Both the position numbers and the translations under genes were made by a program. Shown here piece by piece: positions 13,074-29,700 of a DNA stretch of 64,000 bases. Below the pieces are notes generated by a model. That model did not search any database, was not told where the DNA came from, and saw only the letters and a list, made by a program, of their open reading frames with translations. The stretch comes from Gossypium raimondii (taxonomy: Eukaryota; Streptophyta; Magnoliopsida; Malvales; Malvaceae). How positions within the stretch are numbered: position 1 is the stretch's first letter; each line of letters starts with the position of its first letter. Where the stretch lies: positions 7,316,001-7,380,000 of the forward strand of contig NC_068567.1 of assembly GCF_025698545.1 (NCBI RefSeq). The letters run 5' to 3'.

Positions 13074-14097
13074 AAAAAGAATTTTTATATTAAATAATGC
13101 ATTTGTTAATACAAAATTTCCCAATTTAATTATATTGTAATATAAAAATTATTTTTATGAACTTACAAAATCAAAAATTCAATATATTTACTTTAATTTT
13201 TTTAAAATTCGATACTCGTACAATTTATAAAAATTAAAAAATTAATCAAATTAGATAATATTTTTAACCTTTTCATTAAATTACTTGAAAATCAGCAATT
13301 TAATAGTTTATAAGTAAAGAATTAGTAAAATAATTGTTACTCTTTAAAATATGGGTAAATCAAATTCAATTCGATTCAAAAATTTGATAAAAATTTAAAA
13401 TTTTAATTAAATAGTTCAAGTTAATCGAGTTATTCGGATCAACTTGAATAAAAAATCAAAATTTTCTGTTTAACTAAAATATGAATTACACAATCCGAAT
13501 TATTCGAAAATTCGAATAAGAAAAGGTAAAACTACGTCATTTACCCTAATATTGTTTATGTATTAAATAATCAGTCTATGTAAATGCAACCTTGGGTGCA
13601 AATAATAGGATTCGTTAACTCGACTCGATTGAAAATTTTTTAACTTGATTCGAAAAAATTTCAAATTGAGTTCGGTTATTAAAATAAGATTCGTTGACTA
13701 ACTCAAAATATTTTTACTTAATTTGACTAACTCAATCAAATACTCACCCTTATATTTAAATTCAGATACTTATCAATTTTCACCTAACGAGATAAAATAG
13801 ATTATTTTCTCAAAAGTTATATTTATGAGCAATAATTATTTTTCAACTTATGAGTAACAATGTCACTTATAATTTTTATACACGTGGTATAGAAAAACAC
13901 CATAAATAAATGTGAAGAAAACGACATCGTTTCAGTCCTTTAGGCGAAGGAGGGAGCATGTAATTGCTAACTCAAAATCTTCCAAATTTCCTTCTCCTTT
14001 GTACTTTCCTTCTCGCAAGGGTTTCCAGTCTGATTTTTCTTTTTTCGGGAAATTAGATTCTCTCTTCCATACAGAATCCTAAATCCGGGTTTCAACA
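13074..14097. other. Intergenic, SWC5 promoter side; possible degenerate MITE
   Basis: AT-rich. The block from about 13350 to 13750 is full of short ATTCGA/TTGAATT-type motifs in both orientations, and its ends (GGGTAAATCAAATTC and a later CAAATACTCACCC) look loosely inverted. It may be an old MITE, but I cannot define a TSD. The SWC5 5' UTR lies just before 14098. Confidence 0.4.
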
Positions 14098-16018
14098 ATG
14101 GCTACGACTTCGAATGGCCCTGACGACTCAGGTGCTTTTTTCTTTTCCCCACAAATTTAACTCTTTTGTTATTTTCTTGCTTAGAACAAGGAAAAGATCC
14201 CATTTTTATGTCGGTTTTTCGTCTGGGTTCTTTTTTCTACTTAGGATTTTAATTTATGCATGAAAAGTAGGAAAATAGAATTGGATTGGGTTCTAGAAAT
14301 TTTATTTTGTTGATTCAAAGAGACTAATTGCATTAGTTTCTATGTTTTAGAATCTATTTTATGTATGGGTATTTGTCATTTTCTGTTTTCCTGGTTTTTT
14401 AAAGGAAAACCCCCCTTTTTTTTTCTCCCCTCTCTTTGATGTTTCAGGTAATATAAATGGAAAAGAGGGAACGTTGAACGAGTCAGTGAAAGAAAATGCT
14501 ATGGCTTTGAATTCAGATCTCCAACGTGAAAATACTGGTGAGTTATTATGATTTTCTCAACTTGTATATTCCCTTAGTGATCCTGTTTTTGGTTTGGTGA
14601 GAGTGTTATGTTTATCATTTGTGGAGCCAAAGGGTATGAATAGTTGTTTGTTTTCATTACGATAGAGGCAAAATCACGAGTGGAAGCGATGTGGGAGCAA
14701 ATGAATAAGGGGATACCTAAGGATGCCTTGAGACAATTTTCAAGCAATAAAGCTTCAGCCACAAATAAAACTTCGCACAAAGCTTCCAATGTGAGCAGTT
14801 TCTTATGCTCTTTGTTTCTAATAGAACTGCATATTAGATGATAGTTGTGTTTTGTAGTAATTGTTTGCCTTGGATTTGTCTTGTAGAATTGGATGAAGTA
14901 TCTGCAAATGAGACCAGCAGTGCCTGCTGGCGATACGGTGCAAGAAAGATGGACAGAGTCAAAGGCTCCAAGTGCCCCCAAAGAAACTGAAGCGCTTAAT
15001 AAAGATAAAGCAGTGAAGGAAGCTACTGTGGTGCAGAACAATGTCAGTGATGAGGCAAAGAAGCTTGCAGCTGCTGCCCTGTCAGCAGTGAAAGATGCTG
15101 CAGCTGCTGCAGCAGCTGCGTCAAATAGAGGGAAAATTGAGGTAAGCGTATCCTTCACCACTGTTAGCAAAAAAATTGTAGTTGCCAATTGACTTAGCCA
15201 TGGTATTGAGCATGCAAGTATGGCTATAGACCTCTTACTTTCTGTCAATGTTAGGTTCTGACTTAGTTTCAAAATCGTCTTTAACTAAATGTTTGAACTA
15301 TGTTTCAATACTTGAGCACTCTTACTTTCTGTCAATGTTAGGTTCTGACTTAGTTTCAAAATTGTCTTTCACTAAATGTTTAAACTATGTTTCAATACTT
15401 GAGCACTCTTACTTTCCGTCAATGTTAGGTTCTGACTTAGCTTCAAAATTTTCTTTAACTAAATGTTTGAACTATGTTTCAATACTTGAGAACTCCAAAA
15501 AGATTACTTATGTCCTGTCTTCTAAGCACTGTGGTCAATTTATTTTGAGGCATCCAACTAATAAACTTGAAACTTCTAGGATATAGGAATGTAAGTATAT
15601 GAGTCAACTGCATAGTCAAGCAATGTTCTTAATTTCATCTCCCCTTTTGCAGATTACTGAGGTACGAGACTTCGCTGGTCAAGAAATTGAAATAAAAAAG
15701 CGAATCCATGCTGATTCAAAAGAGGCAGCTGAAAAGTCCAAAGCTTATGCACCTTCTGCAGTAGATGCTGTTCTTGAACAAATCAAGAAGAAGCCAAAGC
15801 TCAGTGTGCTTGACAAGACGAAAAAAGATTGGGGAGAATTCAAGGAAGAAAATAAGGGGATGGAGGACGAGTTGGATGCTTACAAGAAGAGTTCGAACCA
15901 GTATCTGGATAAGGTTTCTTTCTTGCAGCGGACTGATTATCGGGAATTTGAGAGGGAGAGAGATGCAAGGCTTGCTCTACAGGCTAGGAGGAGACCAGAA
16001 ATGCGGGAGGACCCTTGA
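14098..16018 (+). CDS. SWC5: SWC5 / BCNT (craniofacial development protein 1-like), SWR1 complex subunit
   Basis: Five exons: 14098-14131, 14448-14537, 14666-14790, 14887-15141, 15653-16018, giving 289 aa. The C-terminal third is a clear BCNT-C domain (LDKTKKDWGEFKEENKGMED, then LDKVSFLQRTDYREFERERD). The middle holds WEQMNKGIP and an alanine-rich run (AAAAAAAA) before intron 4, and the N-terminus is acidic and low-complexity. Family role: Swc5 helps the SWR1 remodeller replace H2A with H2A.Z in nucleosomes; it acts in the nucleus. No signal peptide or membrane segment. The start ATG follows a short 5' UTR with no competing upstream ATG seen. It is divergent from plastid S1, with the solo LTR between them, and convergent with LPD. 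In Arabidopsis, as I recall, SWC5 and RPS1 are also near neighbours on chromosome 5. Intron 4 contains an 87 bp tandem triplication. Confidence 0.93.
15234..15494 (+). repeat. 87 bp tandem repeat, three copies, in SWC5 intron 4
   Basis: Three consecutive copies start at 15234, 15321 and 15408, each opening CTTACTTT and containing GTCAATGTTAGGTTCTGACT and TTTCAATACTTGAG. Copies differ by only a few substitutions. The period is 87 bp, exactly 29 codons, so one frame stays open and gives a spurious repetitive ORF. It lies between the donor at 15142 and the acceptor ending at 15652. Confidence 0.92.
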
Positions 16019-17783
16019 TTGTGTACATTCATTACTTGCTTTTTATTGCATCATTGTGCCCGAGCTGTAGGAGGAAAGACCCGGAGTTGTTGACAATTGT
16101 GCAGCGGCCTTTTGTTCCCATAATTAGGGATGGAAGCCTTTAGCAAATACATTTCTGACTCATCTGTGTTTCAAATAAATATTTTTGAGGTCTTCCTTCT
16201 CTCCCTCTATCAGTCATATTTGTTACTGCACAGCTGTTTGCTTGTAATGTATACATCTAATGTTTCTTTTGAGAAAGAACATCACCGATGGTGCAGCCAT
16301 TTAATATGCAAGGTTACAAACCCAAGTTAGCTTAGTACTAAATGATGATGTTTGCTAATCTAAAATTCCAGTGCCACTGAACCTAAAAAATTGCTTAATG
16401 TTTTTAGGGAGATCGTTCTCCAGTTTTGGGATTTCTTATGTTTGCATTGGCTTATGGTGTGTCAAGATTTTGTCCAACAAAAAGGCACTTTTAAGATGGT
16501 GCAAACGTATACCTAGAGCTAATTTAGCATTCTTGTTAGCAAAAGTTTGGGTTGAATAAGCGTGTTTAATAAGTATGGTCCTGATGGTGTTTGGTATTGT
16601 GGTGAAAAAGTTTAGAGATGTGAGGATAATAAAGTCATTTTATCCAAAAGCAGCTTAAGTATCATTGTGAAAAGGTAAATAATAATGTTATATTTGGTAG
16701 AAGTATAATTTTTTACAAATATTTTAATATATGAGTTAGCAATAAATTAATTTCAGTTCTCAATTTTTTGCTTGTTTGGAAAAAGAGGAGGAATTTTGTT
16801 TTTACTTTTTTCATAAAAGTTTACTCATCCTTTTAATTTCATATTTAAATTTATATGAATTATTCTTTATTTTATACCTAACCATTGTAATACATATATA
16901 TAAATAATTTTTTTATTCGTGTTATTACACTAATCTCACCTTACTGTTATTTTTATATTTACCGCAAATAAATGCACGACACCTAAAAAGTAATTTTTAC
17001 CTCAAAATCTGTCACCAATAAGGCTAGATATAAGTCTTCTCCCATTCCAATAAAGGTCGATTGTTCTCAATGCCACTGTGATGAGACACCAACGTTGATT
17101 TTTTTTTCTTTTCTGATTATAACCCTAAAGTTGGTTTAGATACCATATATTACAATTCACGCCAACTTGCAAGTAAATTTTTACTTTGATCTATTAAGTT
17201 TCACAAATTTGTCCATAAAAGATACATTTTACGACTCTCAAGTTGAAGAGAGTGTTGCGCATGTCATGATTCGCACGAAAGTCTCAACCCGTGACACGTA
17301 CACGATGTGAATTCATCGCTCTCGGTAAATACCTACAAGTTGAAAGTATTTAACACTTCTATACACAACAATGTAAAATTCATTGCTCCTCTTTAGAATT
17401 CATTACTCTCTCGGATCATCACAGTTTTGCTTTAATAAACAATTGTATTCACTTCCATAACGAACCTGTTGGCCAAACAAAAAATTAACTCAGATTAGGA
17501 GAAAACTGCAATATATGTAAAACAGGAAATCATCAGAACATGAAATTTGCTTCAAGTTATTAATTGCATATCAATGATCAAACAGAGGAATGAACATGCT
17601 GAGTTATTATATGCCATTGGGAAAATGTAAATGATGAATGGCAAATGTCTATTCAAGCACGCCATCTGTTTCGAGTAAGGACAAACAAGAAAATGAACAG
17701 TTTGTGCTGACTGCTGCCGAGTCAATCTCGAAAATTTTCAAACACAAATCAAAATGAAGAATAACATGTAAAAATCCAGATTT
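16019..17783. other. Convergent intergenic region (SWC5 / LPD)
   Basis: The 3' UTR of SWC5 probably extends to about 16300, and the LPD 3' UTR occupies the right end. Between them is AT-rich DNA with no convincing gene. Short open frames here have no recognisable domain, and none is supported. Confidence 0.5.
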
Positions 17784-21190
<3,407 letters not shown>

Positions 21191-22792
21191 TCAATTGCCT
21201 TCTAACAAGCTCTTCAACTTATTCCTAGCCTCCTCAGATAGATTGCAGCTCCTAAACCTTCGCCGATGGGGAGGGCATGACTCAACACGAGCAGGGGAAG
21301 AAAAGCAGATGACGATTGCAGTGAGGTTATCTGATGAATTCAGGCGCGATGCTTCATTGACTAATTCTTTGGCACATTCTTCCGGATTATCATGTCGTCT
21401 TAGAGCACGGCGAACCAGGCCGACAGCAAACTGACTTGACATGACATCCCAAATGCCATCACAACCAATGATCAAAAATTCATCGTCCTCTGATAATACA
21501 ATCTGTCTAACATCTGGCTCTGCAATCAGAGGAGATGCTGATCCAAGAGGGAATTTCATGTCCCAATCTCCAAGAGCTCTTGTGACTGAAAGATAACCAT
21601 TAAGATACCCATCATCAATGAAGCCACCCAATTCCTCAACTCGCTTGCGCTCCGGCAAGTAAGATGGTCTATGGTCTTGAGACATTTCAACAGCAGTACC
21701 TTTTCGGCAAAGAACAGCTCGGCAATCACCAGCATTTGCAACTAGCAAATGCCTTCCAAGTACAAGAGCAGTCAGCACTGTTGTTCCACAAGAACTGCTA
21801 ACACTGCTTTCAGCAGCCAAGGCAAGGTCAGCCAACAAAAACGCCTTCCTATGAGAATCCTCCAACTCTTTCAAGAAAACAGCATCAATATCAGATACTT
21901 GCGGAAAATCAAAATCTTCGAAAAATAACCTTGTAGCATTGCTCTTGATATAAGCAGCGGCATCCACACCACCATGACCATCAAAAACGGCATAAAAAGC
22001 ACTTGGAATCGAAGGATTAAAGATAGAACCCAGATGGGAAGATAGATCATCAATCCTTATGTGTTCATCCTCCATAGATCTCCGTGGACCAATGTTCGCA
22101 CAGCTACCAGAACGAATTCTTGGCACAAATTTGACAACAGATGACTCAATAACAGCATCTCCAATGGTCTCAGCACAAGCTGCAACCTACACAAATGAGA
22201 GAAAAAGCTAAGCCTTACCGGTTCATAGAGACGTAAAAAACTGGAAATAAGATCTTTACATTGTGATTCCAGATTCTAATCAGATTCAAAGGAAACAAGC
22301 ATAATTCATCCATAAACAAGAAAACCCGTGAAAAATCTATGGTTGAACTTTGGATCTACAATAGTTAGCAAAGCATAAACAAGTTTTTCTTTTGTTCCCT
22401 AATTGAAATCCAGTAATTCTATATTGCCCACAAAAAAGTAGAACCGAAGTCGTATAATTGTGGGCGAAATTCACAACAAAATTATTAAAAATACCAAAAC
22501 TAGATGGGGGGAAATCTCCTTTTTCGATCAATCCATCAAATAAGATCCCAACCCATCAAATAAGATCCAAGCCCTAACAGCGGCTAATCAAAAGAAATTG
22601 CCATAGCAAAATTCAACCCAGTAATTTCATAAGGAAAATAAAAGATAATCCAAGGAAATAAAGAAGAAAAAGTGGGGGAAAAAAACTCACCGAATCGAAG
22701 CGAGAAACTTGGGTGGAAATCGACATTACATCAACAACTTGGTGGCGAAATATGATATCGGCTTCGGCTCCCATATTTGAACTGACAATCAT
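21191..22792 (-). CDS. Protein phosphatase 2C (PPM family)
   Basis: Two exons, 22691-22792 and 21191-22186, encode 365 aa. All core PPM motifs are present: RRSMED near residue 70, [10 protein letters not shown] near 103, [57 protein letters not shown] and SSDNLTAIV. The metal-binding acidic residues (in MED, DGHGG, CDG, DN) are intact, so it should be an active Mn2+/Mg2+ Ser/Thr phosphatase. There is no transmembrane segment. The ATG at 22792 follows an in-frame TAA; the ATG at 22774 (MGAEAD) is an alternative. From memory the closest Arabidopsis relatives are At1g48040 and At3g17250, each next to a mitochondrial LPD gene, as here. Not an ABA co-receptor (clade A) PP2C by appearance; the substrate cannot be told from sequence. 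Confidence 0.94.
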
Positions 22793-22887
22793 CTCTTAAA
22801 ACGACAAATCGTACAAATTCGTTCCTTGATGAACAAACTCTGTAAAATTTTATATTTTTCTTTTCAAGAATAACAAAGAACACCTTT

Positions 22888-22895
22888 TAGGGTTT
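22888..22895 (-). promoter_or_regulatory. Telo-box (AAACCCTA) upstream of PP2C
   Basis: On the minus strand the motif AAACCCTA lies about 96 bp upstream of the PP2C start, in the 5' UTR or core promoter. Telo-boxes are frequent near the transcription start of plant housekeeping genes. Short motif, so weak evidence alone. Confidence 0.4.
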
Positions 22896-25852
22896 AGCCA
22901 AAATGGAAAGTTGTGTGCTTCGAAATTATTGTTTTATTTATAGATATATAGTAAGGCGTATGAAAGACGGGATTAGTCGGTACCGGCACGTGTAGGTGAA
23001 GTTTGAGATTGAGATCCACTGGGATTCAGAATAGTCAAATTATATTTTGGTCCCTCTGTTATGCTCAAATATGAGATTCAGTCCTTATACTTTAATTTAC
23101 CATATTTTAATTTTACCAAAACAAACATTTCAAGTTTTACGACTATCTTTTTGTTAATGGGGAAAAGGGAAAGGAGAAAGAGTTTCAACGCACAATTTTC
23201 AAATTTAATAATGTCATTAATTAATTTAAATAGATTATACACTTAATTTTTTATTAAAATGTTAGATATAAACTTTTCTTTTAAAGCATCACTTCCAAAT
23301 CATCATGATGGCATGTATTTTTGGTGTTGGAAACAATGATTTTAAGAAAATTATTTTTCATCATTTAACTAAAATATTTAATTGTGTTAATTAGTTGAAC
23401 CAAATTATGTGAAATTGAAGTTTAGGACTAAATATTAAATTTAGAGCACAGTAGAGGATCAAAATCATAATTTGATCGAATTCAGAGTAATTTAAAGTTA
23501 TAAACCTGCCGTGATGAATTTAAATGACGGAGATTCTATTTCAAAACTAACTTCTTTTCTGTACTTGGTTTGGTAGTAGTATAAATATTCAGTTTAATTG
23601 GCGTTTATAAGCATTAATTACTATTTAAAATATATATTTTTATATTTAATATATTAATTTTATTAAATTAAAAAATATTAATTTTATTTTCTGTGTATAT
23701 AACTATATATCACTATTTTTTTTCAAAGGCGGTGATGTAATTCTTGTATTAATTGAGAAAATTATAATGTGAATTAATAAAATAAAAAATTCATGTGTTT
23801 AATGAGAAAATATCAACATCAAGATAGTTGGATTAATATCTACAAATTCTTACCTAATGTTAATTTAATATAATATTTTTATTTAATTATAATATAATAT
23901 AAATTTTCATTAAAAAAGAGAATGATTAATTGAATTCCCATTGAGCTCAATTATTGCAACTATTAATTATCCATTCTCTCTGACTTTATATTATTATTAT
24001 TAAAGTGAAGATTAATTAAGAAATACCTAAGTTAATGTATAGATATATTACATGATTGATGCAAATATTTTTAAAAAATATATATTTAATATATTGTCAA
24101 TATATAATAAAAAATTTAAAAATTAAGACATATAAGTTGAACCCTAATTTATGTTAAATACTAATCCAATAATTAATAACTTTGTATCAAGTAACTTGTT
24201 TAGATATTTATCTTAGATATTTCTTTTGTTAATATTTTTTCAAATAATTAAATCCAACCACACAATCACAAAAATATCATTTAGATATTTCTCTTTTTTA
24301 GTTAATTTTATTTCTTTAAATAATTAATTATTTCCAACCACACAATCATAAAAAAAAGAAGTTTTTTTAATTAAAGCCTATAACGTGTCCTATTGAGAAA
24401 TAAAACTTTTGAAAGTGGAAGTTTGGAACACACATCACCATTACATCATAGCCTTTGTCTCTTTTTTTTTTCTTGTTTTCTTTTTGCCCTTTTACAATCA
24501 CTACCATTCAAGTGGGGACACTTCACCACCAGTCACTTACCTTATTCCACAATCCCAAAATTCTACCAATCAATTTAAGAGAAGACATTGTTAAATGGTA
24601 CAACCATGGTGGAGATGGCATCTTTGTTTTTTAATTTAGTGGATCGGAGCTAAAAGGCACACAACCAACCAATTCTTATGACAATGGTGTTGTAAGCTAT
24701 AAAGTCAAAATGCGGGAAGTCAAACTGATCGAGATGATATTATTTGACAACACCCTGATATGTTTTTCAATATAGGCCACCATAAGTAGGATTTTGACGT
24801 TAGGAAGATGAAAGTAAACGTTTAACAGTTCGGTAGGTTTTGATACTTGAAAATTACTATTATTTTCATGGTATATCTCCACCCTAACCTACACCTAATA
24901 GCGGAGCCAGAATATTAATCTTGGAGAGGAGTCAAGCTAAACTTAAAAATGCTATGTAACAGTCAATTTAAACATATAAACAATAGATTCAAAAGAAACA
25001 GTATTCCAACAATTAAGACGAAATAACTATCGTTTGACTCGCTTAACCATTTTTTATTCCGTTTTCACATGAATGTTCACTGTTTCACAAGTTATCATTT
25101 GACATAATTTTAAATAAAGTGACCAATGTTTTATTCCTCCCCTTCACTTTGGCTGAAACTTACTATAACATTATCTAACTATTTTTGTTTCATTTTTACA
25201 CTTCTAACAAGTTAGAAACCGTCTCCTAATCATTTTCCATCAAAAAACATACACATTTCACTTAATTTTATAAGCTTCCAAGTTCCATCAATATCCTTTA
25301 ATGGCAACTTTTAATATACTTGATAAAAACAAAAAACTATTGGTACATATATGTAAAACAAGTTTCAAATATTCAAAATCTAAAAAAGTTTGAAGAAAAC
25401 ATACCTTATACTTCAAATTTGGAGGAAAAATGATAACAAAATTTTTCTTCTTTTCTTGTTAAGCACCAATATAAAAGAAAGATGATAAAAGTCTCTTCAT
25501 CTTTTTTTCTTTTTATATATATTATTATATTACTTATAAAATATTATTATGTTAAGTAAACTATTAAATAAACATTAATTTATTATTATTTAACAAAAAT
25601 ATCATTTAAAAATCATCATGGGTAATTTAGCTTATTCAAGAAGATTTTCTTTATTTTTATCAAGAATAATTTTAATATTATTTTAATCCTATAAAAATAT
25701 TGAAGGGACCTACTTATATTTTTAGGAGGGCTATAATATATATACAAAGGGGAAAATTGCAAAAATCTTAAACCTTGGAGGGCCTACTTATATTTTTGGG
25801 AGGACCATAATGTAAATTTATAAAGGACTAAATTGAAAAAAATAAACTTTGG
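22896..25852. other. AT-rich intergenic DNA with repeat debris
   Basis: No gene is supported. From about 23560 to 24380 the sequence is extremely AT-rich. Near 25700-25815 a 30 bp phrase containing CTACTTATATTTTT is present twice about 73 bp apart, just before the LTR that starts at 25853. The stretch 24895-25850 resembles degraded dispersed repeats, but I cannot assign a family. Confidence 0.45.
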
Positions 25853-27655
25853 TGTAACACCCCTTACCCGTGTCCAACGCCGGGACAGGATACGAGGCAT
25901 TACTGGTCTTAAACACAAGCAAACATACAAAACCGGGTCATAAAATTTCATTCAATTTAAAACTATTTATACACATGCATATCGTCCCTTAAAAGGGCCT
26001 ACGTGGCCCTAAACATACGTTGGAAGTGGTTTGGAACTAAACCGGAAACTTTGGAACACTAAGAAAATTTTCATGTTTTGGAGGGTCACACGCCCATGTG
26101 GCTCGGGACACGCCCTTGTCCTCAGCCCGTATAACTCTTTGCTTATGACATCATCAACAAATGAGGGTCCCACAACTCACATCACAAGACTTTGACATAT
26201 AATTAATATATATATAGGCTTACAACCAATTAGCCAATATAAGCCAAGTTACGTGGCTACACATAAATCAAACATTTAACCATTACAAGCCAAAACGTTT
26301 TGCCAAAACATAATAACTCATACACAAAATTATTGAGTCCCTATACATGCCATAAACTTAAAATGCTTGAATACGTTGATACAAATCAATAGCTTGATAG
26401 TGTGATAGAATCTCCGATGATCTCCAACCCGAGCTAATATCTGTGACACTATAAGAAAAAGAAAGAAAGGGGGTAAGCTATATAGCTTAATAAGTTGGTA
26501 TGTAAATAATAAACAATCTGTTAACATGCTTTTACCAATCCTCACAATATGTTCTCAAGATAATACAATCATAATTGCACATAGTTCCACTATTTACTCA
26601 TGTTCACATCAAGCTATCTACTCGAGTCATAGTTACTAAATTATTTATATCTTGCGTTACGGAACTCCAAATTAAGATCCACTTGATTTTCCCAAAACTA
26701 GACTCACATATATTCTTACCATAAAACTTTCAAAATTTTTGGTTTAACCAATAAGTACAGTTAATTCTTCAAAATCGTCCCTATTCTGCTGTCTAATAGT
26801 TCCGACCTTTCTTCTCTAAAAATTAATTATCTCTTAGTACAAGATTCGAATGGTGTTCCCGTTTGTTTCTCTTGAAAATAGACTCATTTAGAGTTTTAAT
26901 CATATAAATTATAACCTATAAATATTTTTATGAAATTTTTAATTATTTTTCAAATTCAGAACAGAGGATTCCAAAATCATTCTGACATTATCTCACAAAA
27001 ATTCAAATATCTCATAATATGAAATTCTTTTGCTTACACCGTTTCTTATATGTGAAACTAGACTCAATAAGCTTTAATTTCATGTCTTATTCAACCTCTA
27101 TTGCAATTTACACAACTTTTTGTGATTTTTCAAAGTTATATAACTGCTACTGTCCAAAACTGTTTTATTGCAAATTTTACTGTTTCATGATTTCTTTGTA
27201 TTAACATTTATTTTGACACACATAACACCAAAACATATCCCAAACTACGCATTCCAATAGCTAATCATTATCATATATTCACATGCCATTCATTGGCCAA
27301 TTTCACCTATACATCAACAATAAGGACTTAAACATATCATGTCTCAATTTAATTTGGCCTAAAAGCCTCACACATTCATCAATCAAATTTACCACATATT
27401 TATACCTCATAAGTATAGACCTATAATCAGAAGGTCATCACAAGATCATTCTCATAAGTATGACTTACTCATTTACATTCTTGCCAAAATGTCCAATATA
27501 CATCAAGTTCATTACTCATGAATTTTTCGTACATACCTGTATCCTTTCAACATGATCATACCTTGTCTTTTCTTTGACATAATCTTTGGATTACCCATTG
27601 AATCACTTGGAACACTAAGGATACTTGGGAAAACTCATACATAATATATCGTACC

Positions 27656-27870
27656 AATTCCATGTCCCAGACATGGTCTTACATGGGAATCTCGTATCGA
27701 TGCCAATAGCCCAGCTATGGTCTTACACGAAATCTCAAATCGATGGCAATAGCCCAGCTATGGCCTTACACGAAATCTCAAATCGATGCCAATAGCCCAG
27801 CTATGGTCTTACACGAAATCTCAAATCGATGCCAATAGCCCAGCTATGGTCTTACTCGAAATCTCACCTT
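27656..27870. repeat. 43 bp minisatellite inside LTR
   Basis: About 4.5 copies of a 43 bp unit with core CCAATAGCCCAGCTATGGTC and TTACACGAAATCTCAAATCG. The inner copies are nearly identical and the outer ones diverged. The core contains the palindrome-like AGCCCAGCTATGG, so each unit could form a small hairpin. Confidence 0.88.
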
Positions 27871-27982
27871 GAAAGTCCTAATATCATGACATCAATATCC
27901 AATACATTTACTAAGGTTCATTCAGAGCTTTCGACTTCGTAATTAAATCAATTTATGCACAAAACCAGTCATCCAATGCTCA

Positions 27983-28100
27983 AATCAATTCGGCAATATA
28001 TATCCATAAACAATTCAAATTCGGCAATATATATTCATAAACAATTCAAATTCGGCAATGTATATATATACAAATCAAATTCGGCAATGTATAAAACATA
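27983..28100. repeat. ~33 bp minisatellite inside LTR
   Basis: About four copies of a unit with core AATTCGGCAATATATAT and CATAAACAATTCAA, diverging to the right. It lies 110 bp after the 43 bp minisatellite in the same LTR. Confidence 0.75.
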
Positions 28101-29700
28101 TACATTTAAATTCAAAAACATTTATTTACTTATGAACTTACCTCGTACTCGGAATTGACGAATCAGATCGATTACTCGATAATTTTGCCTTTGCCCCGAT
28201 CTAATTCTGGATTCCGCTTTTCTAGATCTAAAACCGCAGATGATTATTCCGCAACCTTCTCTTTTCCCCGATTTACAATCAATCTACTCGTTTCATGATC
28301 AAAACATAATAAATCAATTTATTAACTAATTCAAATACCATATCAAGTTTAAATTCAAACCATTCTACCATTTAATTACATTTTTACTTATTTGCACTCA
28401 ACATTTACCCTCGATACAATTTAATCCCCAATTATAAATCATATTATTTAATTAAAATCAAGAAAGTCTCATTTCAACCAATTATTCCACAAGGTTCATT
28501 CTTCTCCACTTTTACTATCTCGTTGTTTAAACGGGTCAATCCCTAACAATTATTGACCTTCGGGAAGCTTTAGCAATTCAGTTAAGATTTACACATTTAT
28601 ACTAAGAATGTTCCAAACAGCAAGCATGCATCAAAATTAATTAATTTCAACTATTAAAACATCTTTATTCATCACAAATTGGTTAACTTCAACACAAACA
28701 CAGCCATTTATCCAATTCAATTTCGGCATTTAATTAACCCCATATGAATGGTGATAGCACATCAACACAACAGGAATTTAAATCAACCTACTGTACGTTC
28801 GTACATGGTCTTGACTAGTTTTTGGATACATTAAATCTATCTCATTTTAGACTAAAATAAACGTTTTTAATGCAGCATCGCAAATTACTTTCGGACACCA
28901 TCACTCAGCTTGGATTGAAGCATCGGGTACAAAAACATTAGACTTCATGTACAATTAATTTCGGCATTCAATCCCCTTAAATTTCAGCTTGTAAAACAGT
29001 TAAATAGCAGTTTTGGACAACATAGTCTTCATCCATTTAGACAACATTCTTTAACATCTAAATAGCTCATTTATATATCATTTATATATCATTTGTTCAT
29101 TAACAACTTCAACCATTATTAACATAAATTTACAGTCACTCAAACAGCATTAATTGACGTCTGAACAACAATTTTTCTGCTGCATTAATACACCAAACAG
29201 CAGTCCTTAAAACATCATAAATACACCACTATGCAATATTCGAACAGCGTCAATACCACAATCGGACAGCATAAACAAGGCAGCAATTAACAATACCAAC
29301 AAGGTAAAATTCGGACAGCAATTTAACAGTTTCAACAACTATCAAACACAAGAAAATAAAATTCAAGGAAAACTCACGAAGGTTCCCAACACCGATTCTA
29401 CCTATTCAATTTGCTCCTTCCCTTTTTCCACTACAGCCTTCTCTCACCTTTTTAGTTAAATACAATCAACCCCAAAGTTACAGAAATGGAGTATAACAAC
29501 ACAAACATTCACTAAATTCTTTTAACACAAGTGAGAAACTCTTCATCTACTAGACATGCAACATTTACAACTAGAAAAGAAACTCTTCTCTTCTCTCACA
29601 CATTCAGTCAAGCTCAAATCAACAATGCAACCAGAATTTGTCAACGAAAAGCTATGGGCAAGGGAGAGTTTAGAAGAGTTACCCTTCTACTTGAAATATT

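Larger units (their letters stand above)
25853..29700. mobile_element. Degraded Tekay/Del-like LTR, right end unclear
   Basis: It begins TGTAACACCCCTTACCCGTG, the same head as the other LTRs here. It shares internal blocks with them: the GACTCACATAT / AAACTAGACTCA phrases near 26690-27070, the CTGTCCAAAACTGTTTTA phrase near 27150, and CACACGCCC/GTGTG-rich text near 26090. It carries two minisatellites (27656-27870, 27983-28100). I could not find a terminal TTACA with a matching duplication of TTTGG (25848-25852), so the 3' end is approximate and may be truncated. No coding region, primer-binding site or polypurine tract was found. Confidence 0.65.

Noticed and set aside
14574..15272. A 232-codon minus-strand open frame with alanine- and serine-rich text opposite SWC5
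   Set aside because: It is the antisense shadow of SWC5 exons 3-4; the plus strand has splice sites and a conserved BCNT-C domain.
15248..15586. A 112-codon frame with a three-fold repeated peptide
   Set aside because: It is the 87 bp intronic tandem repeat read in its open frame, between good splice sites of SWC5.
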